The translations under genes and the position numbers were made by a program. The notes beneath the pieces were generated by a model. The model was not told the DNA's origin. It did not search any database and saw nothing but the letters and a program-made list of their open reading frames with translations. Positions 52,116 to 62,519 of a stretch of DNA of 64,000 nucleotides are shown in pieces. The stretch comes from Cystobacter ferrugineus. Its GTDB lineage: Bacteria > Myxococcota > Myxococcia > Myxococcales > Myxococcaceae. The stretch's first letter is position 1, and each line of letters opens with the position of its first letter. The stretch spans positions 1 to 64,000 of the forward strand of contig NZ_MPIN01000026.1 of NCBI RefSeq assembly GCF_001887355.1, read 5' to 3'.

Positions 52116-55100
52116 ATGCACAAGACACACCTCGTCGGCGCCCGCACCCACAACCTTCAATCACTCTCCGTGGATCTCGCGGAAGGCGAGTTGGTGTGTC
52201 TCACGGGAGTCTCGGGTTCCGGGAAATCCAGCCTGGCGCTCGACACCCTGTACGCCGAGGGGCAACGCCGCTTCGTCGAGAGTTTCAGCCCCTATGCCCG
52301 CCAGTTCCTCGAGCGGCTGGAGCGGCCCCCGATGGACACGCTGGAGCCCGTGGCCGCCGGGGTGGCGGTGGACCGGCGCGCGCCGGTGAAGAGCTCTCGC
52401 TCCACCGTGGCCACGCTCGCCGACGTGGAGGCCTACCTGTCGGCGCTCTTCACGCGCGAGGCGATGCCGGTGTGCTCCGCGTGTGGGGTGGAGGCGGTGC
52501 GCACCGACGCGCGCGTGGCCGCCCAGGCCGCGCTCGCCGCCGAGCCCGACGCCCCGGCGGTGCTGACCTTCCCGGTGCGCATCGCGGACACCGCGGACTT
52601 CATCGACGCGCGGGCCCGGCTGCTCAAGGACGGTTTCCACCGGCTGATGGTGCGCGGCGAGGTGAAGGAGCTGGAGTCGCTCAAGCCAGGCGAGGCCACG
52701 GACTCGGCGGGTGTGGCGTACGTGGTGGTGGACCGGGTGAAGCTCGCGCCGGGGCAGCTCGGGCGGGTGACGGCGGCGGTGGAGTCCGCGTGGGCCCAGT
52801 CCAATGGCGAGGCGGTGGCCTTCACGCCGGCGGGTCCGCGGCGCATCCGCCGGGGGCTCGTGTGTCCCAAGTGCTCGCGCGAGTTCGAGCCGGCCCGGCC
52901 CGGCCTCTTCAGCTACCAGTCGCCCACGGGCGCGTGCCCCACGTGCCGGGGCTTCGGCCGGACCATCGGCATCGACTGGGACAAGGTCATCCCCAACCCG
53001 AACCTGAGCCTCGCCAAGGGCGCCATCCGCCCCTGGTCGGGCAAGACGTCCGAGTGGGAGCGCAAGATGCTGGGCAACTACGCGCGCCAGCACCGCATCC
53101 CCATGGACGTGCCCTGGGGACAGCTCACCCCGGAGCAGCGCGAGCGGGTGTTGCAGGGCGAGGGCGACTACGACGGCGGGCGCGTGTACCCGGGCGTGCG
53201 CGCATGGTTCCGCTGGATGGAGAGCCGCACGTACAAGATGCACGTGCGGGTGCTGCTCTCACGCTACCGCGCCTATACGCTGTGCGAGAGCTGCAAGGGC
53301 GCGCGCCTCAACGAGGCCGCCCTGGCGTGGCGCGTGGGCGGGTTGGACCTGGCGGCGTGGCATGGGCTGGAGCTGGCCGACGCGCGCACGCGCCTGGAGT
53401 CGCTGCGCACCCACACGGGCCAGGGCGAGCTGGTGCGCCGCGAGCTGGCGGCCCGTCTGGGTTACCTCTCGCGGGTGGGGTTGGGCTACCTGACCCTGGA
53501 TAGACCCGCGCGCACGCTGTCCGGAGGCGAGGCGCAGCGCGTGTCGCTCACGGCGGCGTTGGGCACCTCGCTCACCGGTGCGCTCTTCGTGCTGGACGAG
53601 CCCACGGTGGGACTGCACCCCGCGGACGTGGGGCCGCTCACGGGCGCCATGGCCGAGCTGGCCACCCGGGGCAACATCGCCCTGGTCATCGAGCATGATC
53701 CGCTCGTCATCCGCTCCGCGCACCGGGTGTTGGAGCTGGGGCCAGGGGCGGGCAAGCACGGGGGGCGGCTGTGCTTCGACGGCACGCCCCAGGCGCTGGC
53801 CCGGCGCGAGGACCTGCCCACGGGCCGGTTGCTGTCGGGCACCGAGGACGTACAGCGCGTGCCGCGCGCGCGCACCGGCGAGCTGCGGGTGCGCAATGCC
53901 CAGGCCCACAACCTCCAGGGCGTCTCCGTGAGCGTGCCGCTCGGCGTGTTGTGCGCCATCACCGGCCCCAGTGGCTCGGGCAAGAGCACCCTGATGGACG
54001 AGGTGCTCTACCGGCACCTGGCGCGCGCCCTGGGCGAGAAGGACGCCGAGGTGCCTGGCGAGGCGGATGGCGTGGATGGGCTGGAGGCCATCGAGCGCGT
54101 CACCTTCGTGGATCAGTCCCCACTGGGGCGCACCTCGCGCGGCAACGCCGCCACGTACACCAAGGCGTGGGAGCGGCTGCGTGATCGTTTCTCCTCGGAG
54201 CCCGAGGCCGAGGCCCGGGGCCTCACGCCGGCGCACTTCTCCTTCAACGTGGACAAGGGCCGCTGCGAGGCGTGCGCCGGCGAGGGCTACGAGACGGTGG
54301 AGATGCAGTTCCTCGCGGACGTGTCGCTCTTGTGTCCGGTGTGCCGGGGCCGCCGCTTCAAGGAGGAGGTGCTGGCCATCCGCCACCACGGCTGGTCCGT
54401 GGCGGACGTGCTGGAGGCGACCGTGGACGAGGTGCTCCAGCGCTTCGAGGGCGACAAGGTGCTCGCGCGCACGCTTGGGCCCGTGTCCCGGCTGGGGCTC
54501 GGCTACCTGAAGCTCGGTCAGCCCCTGTCCACCCTGTCCGGTGGCGAGGCGCAGCGCTTGAAGCTCGCGCGTGCCCTGTCCAGTGAGGCCAAGGGCTCGC
54601 TCTTCCTCATCGACGAGCCGAGCGCGGGCCTGCACGACGCCGACGTACGTCAGGTGCTCGCCGCGCTGCACGAACTGGTGGACGAGGGCGCGAGCGTCCT
54701 GGTGGTGGACCATGATCTCGTGGTCATGCGGGGCGCGGACTGGATCATCGATCTGGGGCCGGGCGGAGGCCGTCACGGCGGTTTGTTGGTGGCCGAGGGC
54801 ACGCCGGAGCAGGTAGCCCGCGGCCAGGGGCTCACCGCGGCGGCGCTGCGCGGAGAGCTGGGCACGGCGGCGGCGCCGGTGAAGCGGGGCAAGGACGCGG
54901 CCAAGGCCCCCGCGGCCATCGAGGTGGAGCACGCGCGCGAGCACAACCTCCAGGACGTGTCCTGCCGCATTCCGCTGGGGAAGATGACGGTGGTGACGGG
55001 GCCGAGCGGCTCGGGCAAGAGCTCGCTCGTGTTCGACGTGGTGTTCGCCGAGGGGCAGCGGCGCTTCATGGAGACGCTCACGCCCTACGCGCGCCAGTTC

Positions 55101-57416
55101 CTGCCCAGCATGCCGCGCCCGGACGTGGAGCGCATTGGCGGCATTCCGCCCTCCGTGGCGCTCGAGCAGCGCACCTCGCGCGCGGGCTCCACGAGCACCG
55201 TGGCCACCGTCACCGAGGTGGCGCACTACCTGCGCCTGCTGTTCGCCAAGCTGGGCCTGCCGCACTGCCCGAATGACGGCGAGCCCATCGCCGCCACCAC
55301 CGCCGAGGCGCTCTACGCGCAGGTGCTCGCCATGAAAGGGGAGGGCACGCTGCTGGCCCCCGCCGTGCGCGCGCGCAAGGGCACCTATCTGGACGTCTTC
55401 ACCGCCGCGGCCCGCGCGGGCATCGAGAAGGCGTTCGCGGATGGGAAGGACGTCTCCACCGACCAGCCGCCCCAGCTCGTCAAGACGCGCGAGCACGACA
55501 TCGATCTGGTGATGTACCAGGGGCGCCTGGCGAAGCTGCCGCGCGAGGTGTTCGACAAGTCGCTCACCTGGGGCAAGGGGGCGTTGAAGGTGCGCACCGC
55601 GGGGGCTCGCGAGACGCTCCTGTCCAGCGAGCGCACCTGCCCCGTGTGTGGCTTCTCCGTGCCGGAGATGGATCCGCGCTGGTTCTCCTTCAACACGAAG
55701 CAGGGCCGGTGCGAGGCGTGCGAGGGCACGGGCGTGCAGGGCGGCCCGGAGGCGCAGGCCGAGGGGAAGACGGAGCCGTGCCGCACGTGCGAGGGCTCGC
55801 GGTTGGAGCCGGTGCCGCGCGCCGTGCGGTTGGAGGGCTCGCGCTACCACGAGGTGGTGCAGCAGTCCGTCACCGCCGCGCTGGCGCAGGTGCGGGAGTG
55901 GAAGTTCCGAGGGGATCAGGTGCTCCTGGGCGAGCCCTCGCGCCAGGAGTTGTTGCGGCGCCTGGAGTTCCTGGACCGCGTGGGCCTGGGCTACCTGTCG
56001 TTGGATCGCAACGCGGCCACGCTCTCGGGCGGGGAGATGCAGCGGTTGCGGTTGTCGGCGCAGTTGGGCGCGGGCCTCACCGGGGCGATGTACGTGCTGG
56101 ACGAGCCGACCATCGGCCTGCACCCGCGCGACACGCACCGGCTGTTGAACAACCTGCGCTCGCTCGTGCAGACCGGCTCCACGGTGCTGGTGGTAGAGCA
56201 CGACACGGACACCATCCGCGCGGCGGACCACCTCATCGAGCTGGGGCCCACGGGAGGCCGGGGCGGCGGACGCATCCTCGCGGAGGGTCCGCCCGATCAG
56301 GTGTTGCAGAACGAGGAGGCGCCCACGGCCCGGGCGCTGCGCGAGCCCGCGGTGCAGGCGGCGGTGCCTCGGGGCGAGCCGGAGCGGTGGATAGAGCTCA
56401 AGGGGGCGACGGCCCACAACCTCAAGGGCGTGGACCTGCGCATTCCGGTGGGGCGGCTCACCGTGGTGTCGGGCGTGTCGGGCTCGGGCAAGAGCACGCT
56501 GGTGCGTCAGGTGTTGTACCCGGCGCTGCGCGAGAAGCTCGGGCTGGTGACGGCGCGTCCGGGGGCCTTCAAGTCCCTGACGGGCGTGGAGGCCATCCGC
56601 CGGGTGATGGCGGTGGACCAGTCCCCCATCGGACGCACGCCGCGCTCGGTGCCGGCCACCTTCCTGGGGCTGTGGGACGAGCTGCGCCGGGCCTTCGCGG
56701 CGACTCCGGAGGCGAAAGTGCGCGGCTTCGGACCCACGCGCTTCTCGTTCAATTCGACTTCGGGTGGGCGGTGCACGGCGTGCGAGGGGCAGGGGGCCAT
56801 TTCCCACGAGATGTCCTTCCTGCCGGACGTCGTCACCCCGTGCGAGGTGTGTGGGGGGGCGCGCTTCGACGCGGCGACGCTGGAGGTGCGCTACCACGGG
56901 TTGACCATTGGAGACGCGCTGCGCCTGTCGGCGGACGAGGCGAAGGACGTCTTCCATGCCCTGCCCAAGGTGGCGGCGCCGCTCACGTGCCTGTCGGACC
57001 TGGGAGTGGGCTACCTGCAACTGGGCCAGGGCTCCAACACGCTGTCGGGCGGCGAGGCGCAGCGGTTGAAGCTGGCGGCGGAGCTCACGGCGAGCACGCG
57101 TCACGAGCCCACGCTGTACGTGCTGGACGAGCCCACCACGGGCCTGCACCTGGGGGACGTGTCGAAGCTCATCGCCTTTCTGCACCGGCTGGTGGACCGG
57201 GGGGACACGCTGGTGGTCATCGAGCACCACCCGAGCGTCATCGCGTCGGCGGACTACGTGGTGGAGCTGGGGCCGGAGGGAGGCGAGGAGGGAGGAACGC
57301 GGGTGGCGGAGGGGACGCCGCGCGAGGTGTCCCGGCTGAAGACGGCCACGGGCCGGGTGCTGCGCTCGGTGTTCTCCGCGGACGAGCCCTTCCGCAAGGC
57401 CGCGCGAGGCCGGTAG
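52116..57416 (+). CDS. uvrA: Double-length UvrA-like excinuclease subunit (tandem fusion)
   Basis: A 1766-residue protein made of two complete UvrA-like halves, about twice the usual 940. Each half has the two ABC ATPase modules. Walker A sites are [10 protein letters not shown] and [10 protein letters not shown] in half 1, [10 protein letters not shown] and [10 protein letters not shown] in half 2. Four LSGGE signatures each precede a D-E Walker B ([40 protein letters not shown]). Zinc-finger Cys pairs occur in both halves (CPKCSREF with [16 protein letters not shown] with [16 protein letters not shown] with [16 protein letters not shown] with CEVCGGARF). It would act in ATP-driven damage recognition. 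The join lies near residue 935. Being a covalent dimer, it may bypass UvrA dimerisation. ATG at 52116 precedes the family start [11 protein letters not shown]. Confidence 0.9.
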   Translation: MHKTHLVGARTHNLQSLSVDLAEGELVCLTGVSGSGKSSLALDTLYAEGQRRFVESFSPYARQFLERLERPPMDTLEPVAAGVAVDRRAPVKSSRSTVATLADVEAYLSALFTREAMPVCSACGVEAVRTDARVAAQAALAAEPDAPAVLTFPVRIADTADFIDARARLLKDGFHRLMVRGEVKELESLKPGEATDSAGVAYVVVDRVKLAPGQLGRVTAAVESAWAQSNGEAVAFTPAGPRRIRRGLVCPKCSREFEPARPGLFSYQSPTGACPTCRGFGRTIGIDWDKVIPNPNLSLAKGAIRPWSGKTSEWERKMLGNYARQHRIPMDVPWGQLTPEQRERVLQGEGDYDGGRVYPGVRAWFRWMESRTYKMHVRVLLSRYRAYTLCESCKGARLNEAALAWRVGGLDLAAWHGLELADARTRLESLRTHTGQGELVRRELAARLGYLSRVGLGYLTLDRPARTLSGGEAQRVSLTAALGTSLTGALFVLDEPTVGLHPADVGPLTGAMAELATRGNIALVIEHDPLVIRSAHRVLELGPGAGKHGGRLCFDGTPQALARREDLPTGRLLSGTEDVQRVPRARTGELRVRNAQAHNLQGVSVSVPLGVLCAITGPSGSGKSTLMDEVLYRHLARALGEKDAEVPGEADGVDGLEAIERVTFVDQSPLGRTSRGNAATYTKAWERLRDRFSSEPEAEARGLTPAHFSFNVDKGRCEACAGEGYETVEMQFLADVSLLCPVCRGRRFKEEVLAIRHHGWSVADVLEATVDEVLQRFEGDKVLARTLGPVSRLGLGYLKLGQPLSTLSGGEAQRLKLARALSSEAKGSLFLIDEPSAGLHDADVRQVLAALHELVDEGASVLVVDHDLVVMRGADWIIDLGPGGGRHGGLLVAEGTPEQVARGQGLTAAALRGELGTAAAPVKRGKDAAKAPAAIEVEHAREHNLQDVSCRIPLGKMTVVTGPSGSGKSSLVFDVVFAEGQRRFMETLTPYARQFLPSMPRPDVERIGGIPPSVALEQRTSRAGSTSTVATVTEVAHYLRLLFAKLGLPHCPNDGEPIAATTAEALYAQVLAMKGEGTLLAPAVRARKGTYLDVFTAAARAGIEKAFADGKDVSTDQPPQLVKTREHDIDLVMYQGRLAKLPREVFDKSLTWGKGALKVRTAGARETLLSSERTCPVCGFSVPEMDPRWFSFNTKQGRCEACEGTGVQGGPEAQAEGKTEPCRTCEGSRLEPVPRAVRLEGSRYHEVVQQSVTAALAQVREWKFRGDQVLLGEPSRQELLRRLEFLDRVGLGYLSLDRNAATLSGGEMQRLRLSAQLGAGLTGAMYVLDEPTIGLHPRDTHRLLNNLRSLVQTGSTVLVVEHDTDTIRAADHLIELGPTGGRGGGRILAEGPPDQVLQNEEAPTARALREPAVQAAVPRGEPERWIELKGATAHNLKGVDLRIPVGRLTVVSGVSGSGKSTLVRQVLYPALREKLGLVTARPGAFKSLTGVEAIRRVMAVDQSPIGRTPRSVPATFLGLWDELRRAFAATPEAKVRGFGPTRFSFNSTSGGRCTACEGQGAISHEMSFLPDVVTPCEVCGGARFDAATLEVRYHGLTIGDALRLSADEAKDVFHALPKVAAPLTCLSDLGVGYLQLGQGSNTLSGGEAQRLKLAAELTASTRHEPTLYVLDEPTTGLHLGDVSKLIAFLHRLVDRGDTLVVIEHHPSVIASADYVVELGPEGGEEGGTRVAEGTPREVSRLKTATGRVLRSVFSADEPFRKAARGR

Positions 57417-57434
57417 GGGACGCCGGGGAGCGGG

Positions 57435-58247
57435 CTACTGGGGGACCTTGCGCAGGTCGTCCAGGCGGCGCCGCGCGCTCCCGGCGAGCAGGGAGTCCGG
57501 ATGCGCGGCGAGCAACTTCTCCAGGGCCTGGGCTTCGTGCTCGGTGTCCCCGAGGGCTCGCCAGGACTCGGCCACGCCCTGCAGGGCCTCCTCGCTCAAC
57601 ATGCCGCGGGGCTTCGCGCGCAGCGCCTGCTGGTACTGGCGCAGGGCGCCTTTCGCGTCTCCCAGGTGCTCCAGCCGCAGCCCGCCGGAGGCCACCTGGG
57701 CGACGTAGGCCGACGTCGTCCCCGGCGAGGACTGGATGACGCGCAGGTAGAGTGCCTCCGCCTCCCGCCATTGTCCCGCGGCCCGGCGTTCATTGGCCCG
57801 GCGCAGCAGATCCTCCGGCTCCGAGGCGACGGGCGTGGGCCCGGTGCGCGCCACCGGAGGCGCCGGGGGCTCCGCCACCACCTTCTCGGAAGGCGCTGCT
57901 TCGGGGAGCGGCTCGGGAGCGACCGGAGCGGCGGGCGGGGGGGCCACCTGCACCGAGGCCACCTCCTGGGGCGCCCCTGCCTTGGGCGTGCGATGCGCCC
58001 ACAAGCTATAGCCCGTGGCGGCCGCCGCGCTCATCACCCCCAGGCACGTGCTCGTGACCAGCACGCCCTTCCAGGGGAGTTTCCTCGGGGGCGTGGGCGC
58101 GGGGGCGGTGGGGAGCGCCGCCGCCAGGGCTCCCTGGATGAGGTCGGCGGAGCGTTGGCGGGAAATCCGCCTGGCGGGCCCGACGCTTTCGTCCAGAGGC
58201 CCGAGCAGTTCGAAGCGCTCTTCCAGTTCGTGGATCCCGTCACTCAT
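57435..58247 (-). CDS. Membrane protein with TPR-like tail, sigma-operon partner
   Basis: A 270-residue single-pass protein. About 55 cytoplasmic residues (RISRQRSADLIQGALAAALP) precede one transmembrane helix (VLVTSTCLGVMSAAAATGYS), a long Pro/Ala/Glu-rich periplasmic linker, and a TPR-like region (NERRAAGQWREAEALYLRVI, LEHLGDAKGALRQYQQALRA). It overlaps the ECF sigma gene by 4 bases, so it is the likely anti-sigma or signal-transfer partner, as FecR is in the other operon, though no FecR or zinc motif is visible. Last gene of the operon. Confidence 0.7.
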   Translation of the reverse strand: MSDGIHELEERFELLGPLDESVGPARRISRQRSADLIQGALAAALPTAPAPTPPRKLPWKGVLVTSTCLGVMSAAAATGYSLWAHRTPKAGAPQEVASVQVAPPPAAPVAPEPLPEAAPSEKVVAEPPAPPVARTGPTPVASEPEDLLRRANERRAAGQWREAEALYLRVIQSSPGTTSAYVAQVASGGLRLEHLGDAKGALRQYQQALRAKPRGMLSEEALQGVAESWRALGDTEHEAQALEKLLAAHPDSLLAGSARRRLDDLRKVPQ

Positions 58248-58840
58248 TCCGCACCCCCGCTCGTGCCCGACTCCCGTGCGTAGAGCGCCCGGAGGTTGGC
58301 CCGTCCCAGACGCAGCCGGCTGCGCACCGTCTCGAAGGGAATGCCCAACTCCTCGGTCATCTCCGGCACGCTCATCTCCAGGACGTAATGCAGCACCAGC
58401 GCGTGGCGCTGCTCGTCGGAGAGTTCATCCATCAGCCGTACCATGTCCCGGCGGAACACGTAATCGTCCGGGAGTGCCTCCTCCGAGACCACCGTGAGCT
58501 CCATGGGCTCGGCTTCCGGCTCGCTCTCCATGGTACGCACCTTCCGCATCGCGGCGAAGGTGGTCCGGGCAACCACCCGGTCCGACCAGGATTTGAAGGA
58601 GCCCTCGCGGCGCCACGTCGGCAGTCCACGCAGGATGGCGATCAGAGCCTCCTGGGCGATGTCATCCACGTCATGATCTCCGCGCACCAGGTAGCGCACG
58701 AGGTTGCGCACCCGGGGCAACAATTCCGTCAACAAGGACTCGGCCGCGTCGCGCCGCCCCTCGATGACCGCTTGGATGCGGCTTTCCTCGGAGGGAAGCG
58801 CCTCCTGGCGTCCCCGCGTCGTCGCCCTCATTGCCCTCAT
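58244..58840 (-). CDS. ECF-type sigma factor
   Basis: About 198 residues with sigma region 2 (VDDIAQEALIAILRGLPTWR, KSWSDRVVARTTFAAMRKVR) and region 4 (LSDEQRHALVLHYVLEMSVP, EELGIPFETVRSRLRLGRAN). It would direct polymerase to ECF-type promoters. The ATG at 58840 is preferred; GAGG lies just before an in-frame ATG at 58831, and only a TTG supports a longer form. It overlaps the membrane TPR gene by four bases and follows the secreted-protein gene by 44 bases, so all three share one operon. Confidence 0.85.
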   Translation of the reverse strand: MRAMRATTRGRQEALPSEESRIQAVIEGRRDAAESLLTELLPRVRNLVRYLVRGDHDVDDIAQEALIAILRGLPTWRREGSFKSWSDRVVARTTFAAMRKVRTMESEPEAEPMELTVVSEEALPDDYVFRRDMVRLMDELSDEQRHALVLHYVLEMSVPEMTEELGIPFETVRSRLRLGRANLRALYARESGTSGGAE

Positions 58841-58884
58841 TGTCGGGATGGAGGAGGGAAGGGAAGATTTCGGGTCACGAGCGG

Positions 58885-59934
58885 TCAATGCGCCCCCAGG
58901 AGGATGGCGAGGCCGAACCGGGGCTGGGCTCGCCAGAGAGAGTTGCGGACGACGAACGTCCCCTGTTGCAGGTAGCCAAGGGTGGGCACCGTTGTCAGGA
59001 CGTCCAAGGCGAGGTTGGCTTCCAGCGCCACGGGCCCTGCCCGCCAGCGGGCCGCGAGGGTGGGCGCTCCGTAGACGGAGGGCGTGAGCCGGGGCGCTGA
59101 GGCCTGGACGCCTGGCGCCAGGGCCTCCGTACTGCGCAGGTGACCCGCGAGCCCCACTTCGAGTCCGGCTCCGAGCCGGAAGTGTTCCGTGGACACCACG
59201 GCGGCATCCACTCCCGCGCCCAGGCCATGCCTCGACAAGGAGACCCGGGTGTATTCATCGCTCAGCGGGGAGGGGAGGCTCGCCAGCAGCAGCACCCGCG
59301 CGCGCAGCCGTGCCCCTTCCCACCCCATCCCGAGCTGGGCGCCGTGCTGCCCGAGCGGACCGTCTCCCACGAGCGTGCTCTGCCATCCCACGCTCACGCC
59401 CCAACCCGCTCGGGCCGGGGCTGGAGGAGGCGTGGGCGGCGAAGGGGAGGGCTCGAGGGCTGGGACGGGAACTTCGGGGAGCTCCTCCACCACGTCCCCC
59501 ACGGGGCTGCCGGCCGCCAGGGCCTTCAACGCGGAGCGGACGATCAGGGCCGCGGCCTCGGCCGCCGCGGAGCGGCCCTTTCGCTGGTGGGTTTCCACCT
59601 GGACTCGCCGCACGAGCAGCCGCCGGGTGGCGGGTTCCGCGACGTGGACGACGATCGCCTCGGGCTCATGGTGGAACCAGATGACCACGCGGAAGGGCCC
59701 CTGCTCGGCCAGCGCCACGGCGGTGCGCCATTGCTCCGCGGCCTCGGTGCTCGGCGCGGGCCCGGGACTCACCCGCAGTACGACAGGCAGATCACTGAGC
59801 TGTCCTTGGAGTCGCTCCGCCAGCTCCGTGTCTTCCGGAGAGGAGGCGCGGAGCATCGCGGCCCAGGGCTCCTCCTGGGCGGCGCTGTCCGTGCCCCACC
59901 CCACGAGGACACACACAACGAGGAGTCGGGTCAT
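58885..59934 (-). CDS. Secreted protein preceding the ECF sigma gene
   Basis: A 349-residue protein with a signal peptide (MTRLLVVCVLVGWGTDSAAQ), an N-terminal domain of about 130 residues (FRVVIWFHHEPEAIVVHVAE), a Pro/Ser-rich linker (ALEPSPSPPTPPPAPARA), and a beta-rich C-terminus of about 180 residues (GVSVGWQSTLVG, GLGAGVDAAVVS, LGAGLEVGLAG), barrel-like. It has the same layout as the 312-residue protein at 20009-20947, also directly upstream of an ECF sigma gene. The family is unnamed to me; a cell-surface sensor or stress target is inferred from context. Confidence 0.65.
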   Translation of the reverse strand: MTRLLVVCVLVGWGTDSAAQEEPWAAMLRASSPEDTELAERLQGQLSDLPVVLRVSPGPAPSTEAAEQWRTAVALAEQGPFRVVIWFHHEPEAIVVHVAEPATRRLLVRRVQVETHQRKGRSAAAEAAALIVRSALKALAAGSPVGDVVEELPEVPVPALEPSPSPPTPPPAPARAGWGVSVGWQSTLVGDGPLGQHGAQLGMGWEGARLRARVLLLASLPSPLSDEYTRVSLSRHGLGAGVDAAVVSTEHFRLGAGLEVGLAGHLRSTEALAPGVQASAPRLTPSVYGAPTLAARWRAGPVALEANLALDVLTTVPTLGYLQQGTFVVRNSLWRAQPRFGLAILLGAH

Positions 59935-60003
59935 GCACAGGTCAGGGGCTCTCACGCTCGGCCCACGACCGTAACATGTAAACGAGGAACTCCGGATAGA
60001 CCT

Positions 60004-60018
60004 CACACCCGGGGTGTG
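60004..60018. other. Perfect palindrome in divergent gap
   Basis: CACACCC-G-GGGTGTG is a perfect inverted repeat between the divergent secreted-protein and lipoprotein genes, about 70 bases from the first and 87 from the second. It may be a regulator site or a short hairpin. Confidence 0.35.
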
Positions 60019-60104
60019 TTCTTCCTGGGACGGGAAGGGGATAGGTGACCCGAAATCCACGTGGGGTGACTCCATCGCCCTGGAGACCTGCTCGGGAGTG
60101 ACGC

Positions 60105-61283
60105 ATGCGCTGGACCCACGGACTCGTTCTGCTCGCCGTCACGGGGGCCTGCTCCGTGGACGACTCCGTGGCGATCCTGCCCGAGCCCGATCGGGCCGGG
60201 TATTGCGCCTCGGGGGAGCAGACCCGGCTGGTGGAGGATGGCGCGACGGGGCGGGAGATCTGCGGGGGGCGCCTGGCGTCCCGGGTGTTCACGCGGGCGT
60301 TGTGCTCCTGTGGGGAGCTGGTGGTCAGTGCTTCCTCGGCTCTGGATGCCTTCCGGGGTTCCCTGGGTCCTGGGAGCGCGGGTGGAGCCGGGGCGTCCGT
60401 GGGCGCCAATGGGGGCGTCCAGTTGACGTCGGAGCTGAGGGTGAGTGGCTCGCTCCAGGCGGGAGACCCGGGCCTCGCCCTGGGCGCCGCGCTCCTGTCC
60501 ATCCAGGGCGAGTTGCGCGACGCGGGCCGGCTTCAGGGCGCTTCCTCCACGGTGCGGGTGGGTGGGGATGCGTGGGTCGCGGGGGATATCGAACTCCAGG
60601 AGCTGACGGTGGAGGGTGTCCTGTCGCATCCCGCGGAGCGGCGCCTGACCGTGCCGCAGCCGCCCTCGCGCGTGCGGCGTGAGCCGGTGGGCCCGTTCGC
60701 GCCGCCCTGCTCCTGCGACACCCCCGAGGACGTGGGCGCCTATGTGAAGAATCACGTGGCGGCCCATCACAACGCCGACATCGGGTTGGCGGTGGACGCG
60801 TTGGCGGACTTCTCCGGGGACGCGGCCCTGGAACTGCCGTGCGGGCGTTTCTACCTGACGCGGGTTCACGGTGCGGGCTCGCTTCTTCTTCGCGTGACGG
60901 GGCGGGCGGCGCTGCTCGTGGATGGGGACGTGGACGTGGGCGGGCTCGACGTACAACTGGACGAGGGGGCGGAGTTGGATCTCCTCGTCGCGGGTGGCGT
61001 GTCCGCGCGCGGGCCCGTGCGGATGGGCTCGCCCGGGTTCCCCTCTCACCTGCGGGTGTACGTGGCGGGCGCCTTCGATCTTGATGCCGGGGATCCGTGG
61101 AACACCCTGCCCGAGTCCAGCGAGCTGGCGGGCAACTTCTATCTTCCCCGAGCGAACCTGGACCTGAGCCGGCGCGCGGAGCTCTCCGGCTCGGTGTTCG
61201 CCCAGCGCGTGGCGGCCTCGGCGGGCCTGTTCATCCACTACGACCTGGATGTGCAGGGGTTGGGCGAGCGCTGCCCGGATTAG
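60105..61283 (+). CDS. Lipoprotein with beta-helix-like DUF7305-type C-terminus
   Basis: A 392-residue lipoprotein (LVLLAVTGACSVDD). The mature chain is Gly/Val-rich and built of short strands (LQAGDPGLALGAALLSIQGE, STVRVGGDAWVAGDIELQEL), as in right-handed beta helices. A CSCDTPEDV cysteine cluster lies in the middle. The end (SELAGNFYLPRANLDLSRRA, LSGSVFAQRVAASAGLFIHY) matches the DUF7305-type pattern of pilus-associated or surface proteins. Function is unknown. It is divergent from the sigma operon across 170 bases and may be under its control. Confidence 0.7.
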   Translation: MRWTHGLVLLAVTGACSVDDSVAILPEPDRAGYCASGEQTRLVEDGATGREICGGRLASRVFTRALCSCGELVVSASSALDAFRGSLGPGSAGGAGASVGANGGVQLTSELRVSGSLQAGDPGLALGAALLSIQGELRDAGRLQGASSTVRVGGDAWVAGDIELQELTVEGVLSHPAERRLTVPQPPSRVRREPVGPFAPPCSCDTPEDVGAYVKNHVAAHHNADIGLAVDALADFSGDAALELPCGRFYLTRVHGAGSLLLRVTGRAALLVDGDVDVGGLDVQLDEGAELDLLVAGGVSARGPVRMGSPGFPSHLRVYVAGAFDLDAGDPWNTLPESSELAGNFYLPRANLDLSRRAELSGSVFAQRVAASAGLFIHYDLDVQGLGERCPD

Positions 61284-61292
61284 GCGGGGCAC

Positions 61293-61931
61293 TCACCCCG
61301 TGGCGCGCGTGGCCTCGCCGATGCGCTCGGAGACCCGCTGCACGGCGGGCCAGAAGTGCTCGGCCATGCGCACATAGCCCGTGTCGGACGGGTGGAAGCC
61401 GTCGGCCGAGAAGTAGTCGGGGCTGCCGGGCAGCTCCACGCGGCTGGGGGTGTGGAGGTCCACCCCGATGAGCCCATGACGGGCCACCACGCGCTCCACC
61501 GCCGCGTTGAAGTGGCCGATGCGCTGCGCGATGAGGGGCAGGGGAAGGAAGTTCGCCGCCAGCCGGGCCACGGGGGCCAGGGACATGTCCGGCAGGTTGG
61601 AGACGACCACCGCCGCGCCCGTGGACACGAGTCCTCGCGCGAGCGAGTCGAAGTGGGACTCGAACTGCTCGGGCGTCACGCCGCGCCACAGGTCATTGAT
61701 GCCCACCCCGAGCGTCACGAGGTGGGGCGAGGACCGCAGGGCCCGGGGCAGTTGGCCGGACAGGACGGTGGCGCTGGTGGCTCCGCTCACGGCCAGGTTG
61801 AGCAGACCCACACCGGTGCGAGTGCGGCGCAGCCGTTGGAAGAGGTGCTCCACGTAACCACCCTGGCGCGCGCCCACACCCACGCCAGAAGAATCACCCA
61901 GGGCCACATATCTCAGGGAGAGTACGCTCAT
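61293..61931 (-). CDS. SGNH/GDSL hydrolase
   Basis: A 212-residue esterase/lipase-like enzyme. Block I has ALGDSSGVGVG with the catalytic Ser, block II LNLAVSGATSATVL, block III LGVGINDLWRG (GxND oxyanion) and block V SADGFHPSDTGY with catalytic Asp and His. No signal peptide is visible with the start at 61931, so it is probably cytoplasmic. Substrate is not predictable. Convergent with the preceding lipoprotein gene, 9 bases between stops. Confidence 0.87.
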   Translation of the reverse strand: MSVLSLRYVALGDSSGVGVGARQGGYVEHLFQRLRRTRTGVGLLNLAVSGATSATVLSGQLPRALRSSPHLVTLGVGINDLWRGVTPEQFESHFDSLARGLVSTGAAVVVSNLPDMSLAPVARLAANFLPLPLIAQRIGHFNAAVERVVARHGLIGVDLHTPSRVELPGSPDYFSADGFHPSDTGYVRMAEHFWPAVQRVSERIGEATRATG

Positions 61932-62021
61932 GAGCCTTCTTCCATAGCGCGCGCTCGCGCCCTTCGCATGGGCGCCTGGGTGCTGCCTCGACGCCCCCTT
62001 GCCCACGGGGCGTGCGTCCGC

Positions 62022-62519
62022 TCACGGCTTCCAGCGCATCCGCGCGTGCCGCCCCTCGCGGTCCGACTTCATCAGGTTCGCCTCCTTGCGTCCGCCATGC
62101 CGGGCGAGGGAGATGGCGAGCTGGGCCCGCTTCTGGGGAGGCAGATCCTTGGCGAGCGCCTGGTACAGGTCGCGCTCCAGGGCGGTGAGCTGGGCTCTGG
62201 CCTCGAACACCCGCTGCACCGCCTGATCCACCTGGGCCTGCGCGGCGGCATCCCCCTTGGCGGCCTTCTTCAGGAGCTGCGCGGACTCGCGGACCTGCTC
62301 GAGCAGGGGGCGCCGGCGCTCATCGAACTGGCGCATCGTGTCCGCCATCTTCAACGTCTGGGCCTCGTTCAGCTCCAACTCCTCCGCGAGGCTCAACATC
62401 CGCATCATCCGCGTGCGCTTCTCCGCGCGCTCCGAGGCGTCCGGGGCGCCGGGCGGAGCAGCCCGCGTCACGAGGGGTAGCAGCAGGAGGGGGAGGACCA
62501 GCAGGCGCAAGGGCTTCAT
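62022..62519 (-). CDS. Spy/CpxP-like periplasmic protein
   Basis: A 165-residue exported protein (signal RLLVLPLLLLPLVTRA). The mature chain is all helical and basic, with LSLAEELELNEAQTLKMADT (the LTxxQ-like segment) and LTALERDLYQALAKDLPPQK, as in Spy, CpxP and periplasmic heavy-metal sensors. These act as ATP-free chaperones or stress sensors. Its ATG overlaps the anti-sigma stop (TGATG), so it is the third gene of the sigma - anti-sigma operon, a known arrangement for envelope or metal stress. Confidence 0.75.
   Translation of the reverse strand: MKPLRLLVLPLLLLPLVTRAAPPGAPDASERAEKRTRMMRMLSLAEELELNEAQTLKMADTMRQFDERRRPLLEQVRESAQLLKKAAKGDAAAQAQVDQAVQRVFEARAQLTALERDLYQALAKDLPPQKRAQLAISLARHGGRKEANLMKSDREGRHARMRWKP

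Noticed and set aside
53259-57230. A minus-strand open frame of about 1320 codons across the UvrA gene
   Set aside because: It is rich in Arg, His, Ala and Gly with no motif, and mirrors the plus-strand UvrA codons; long antisense frames are normal at this GC content.
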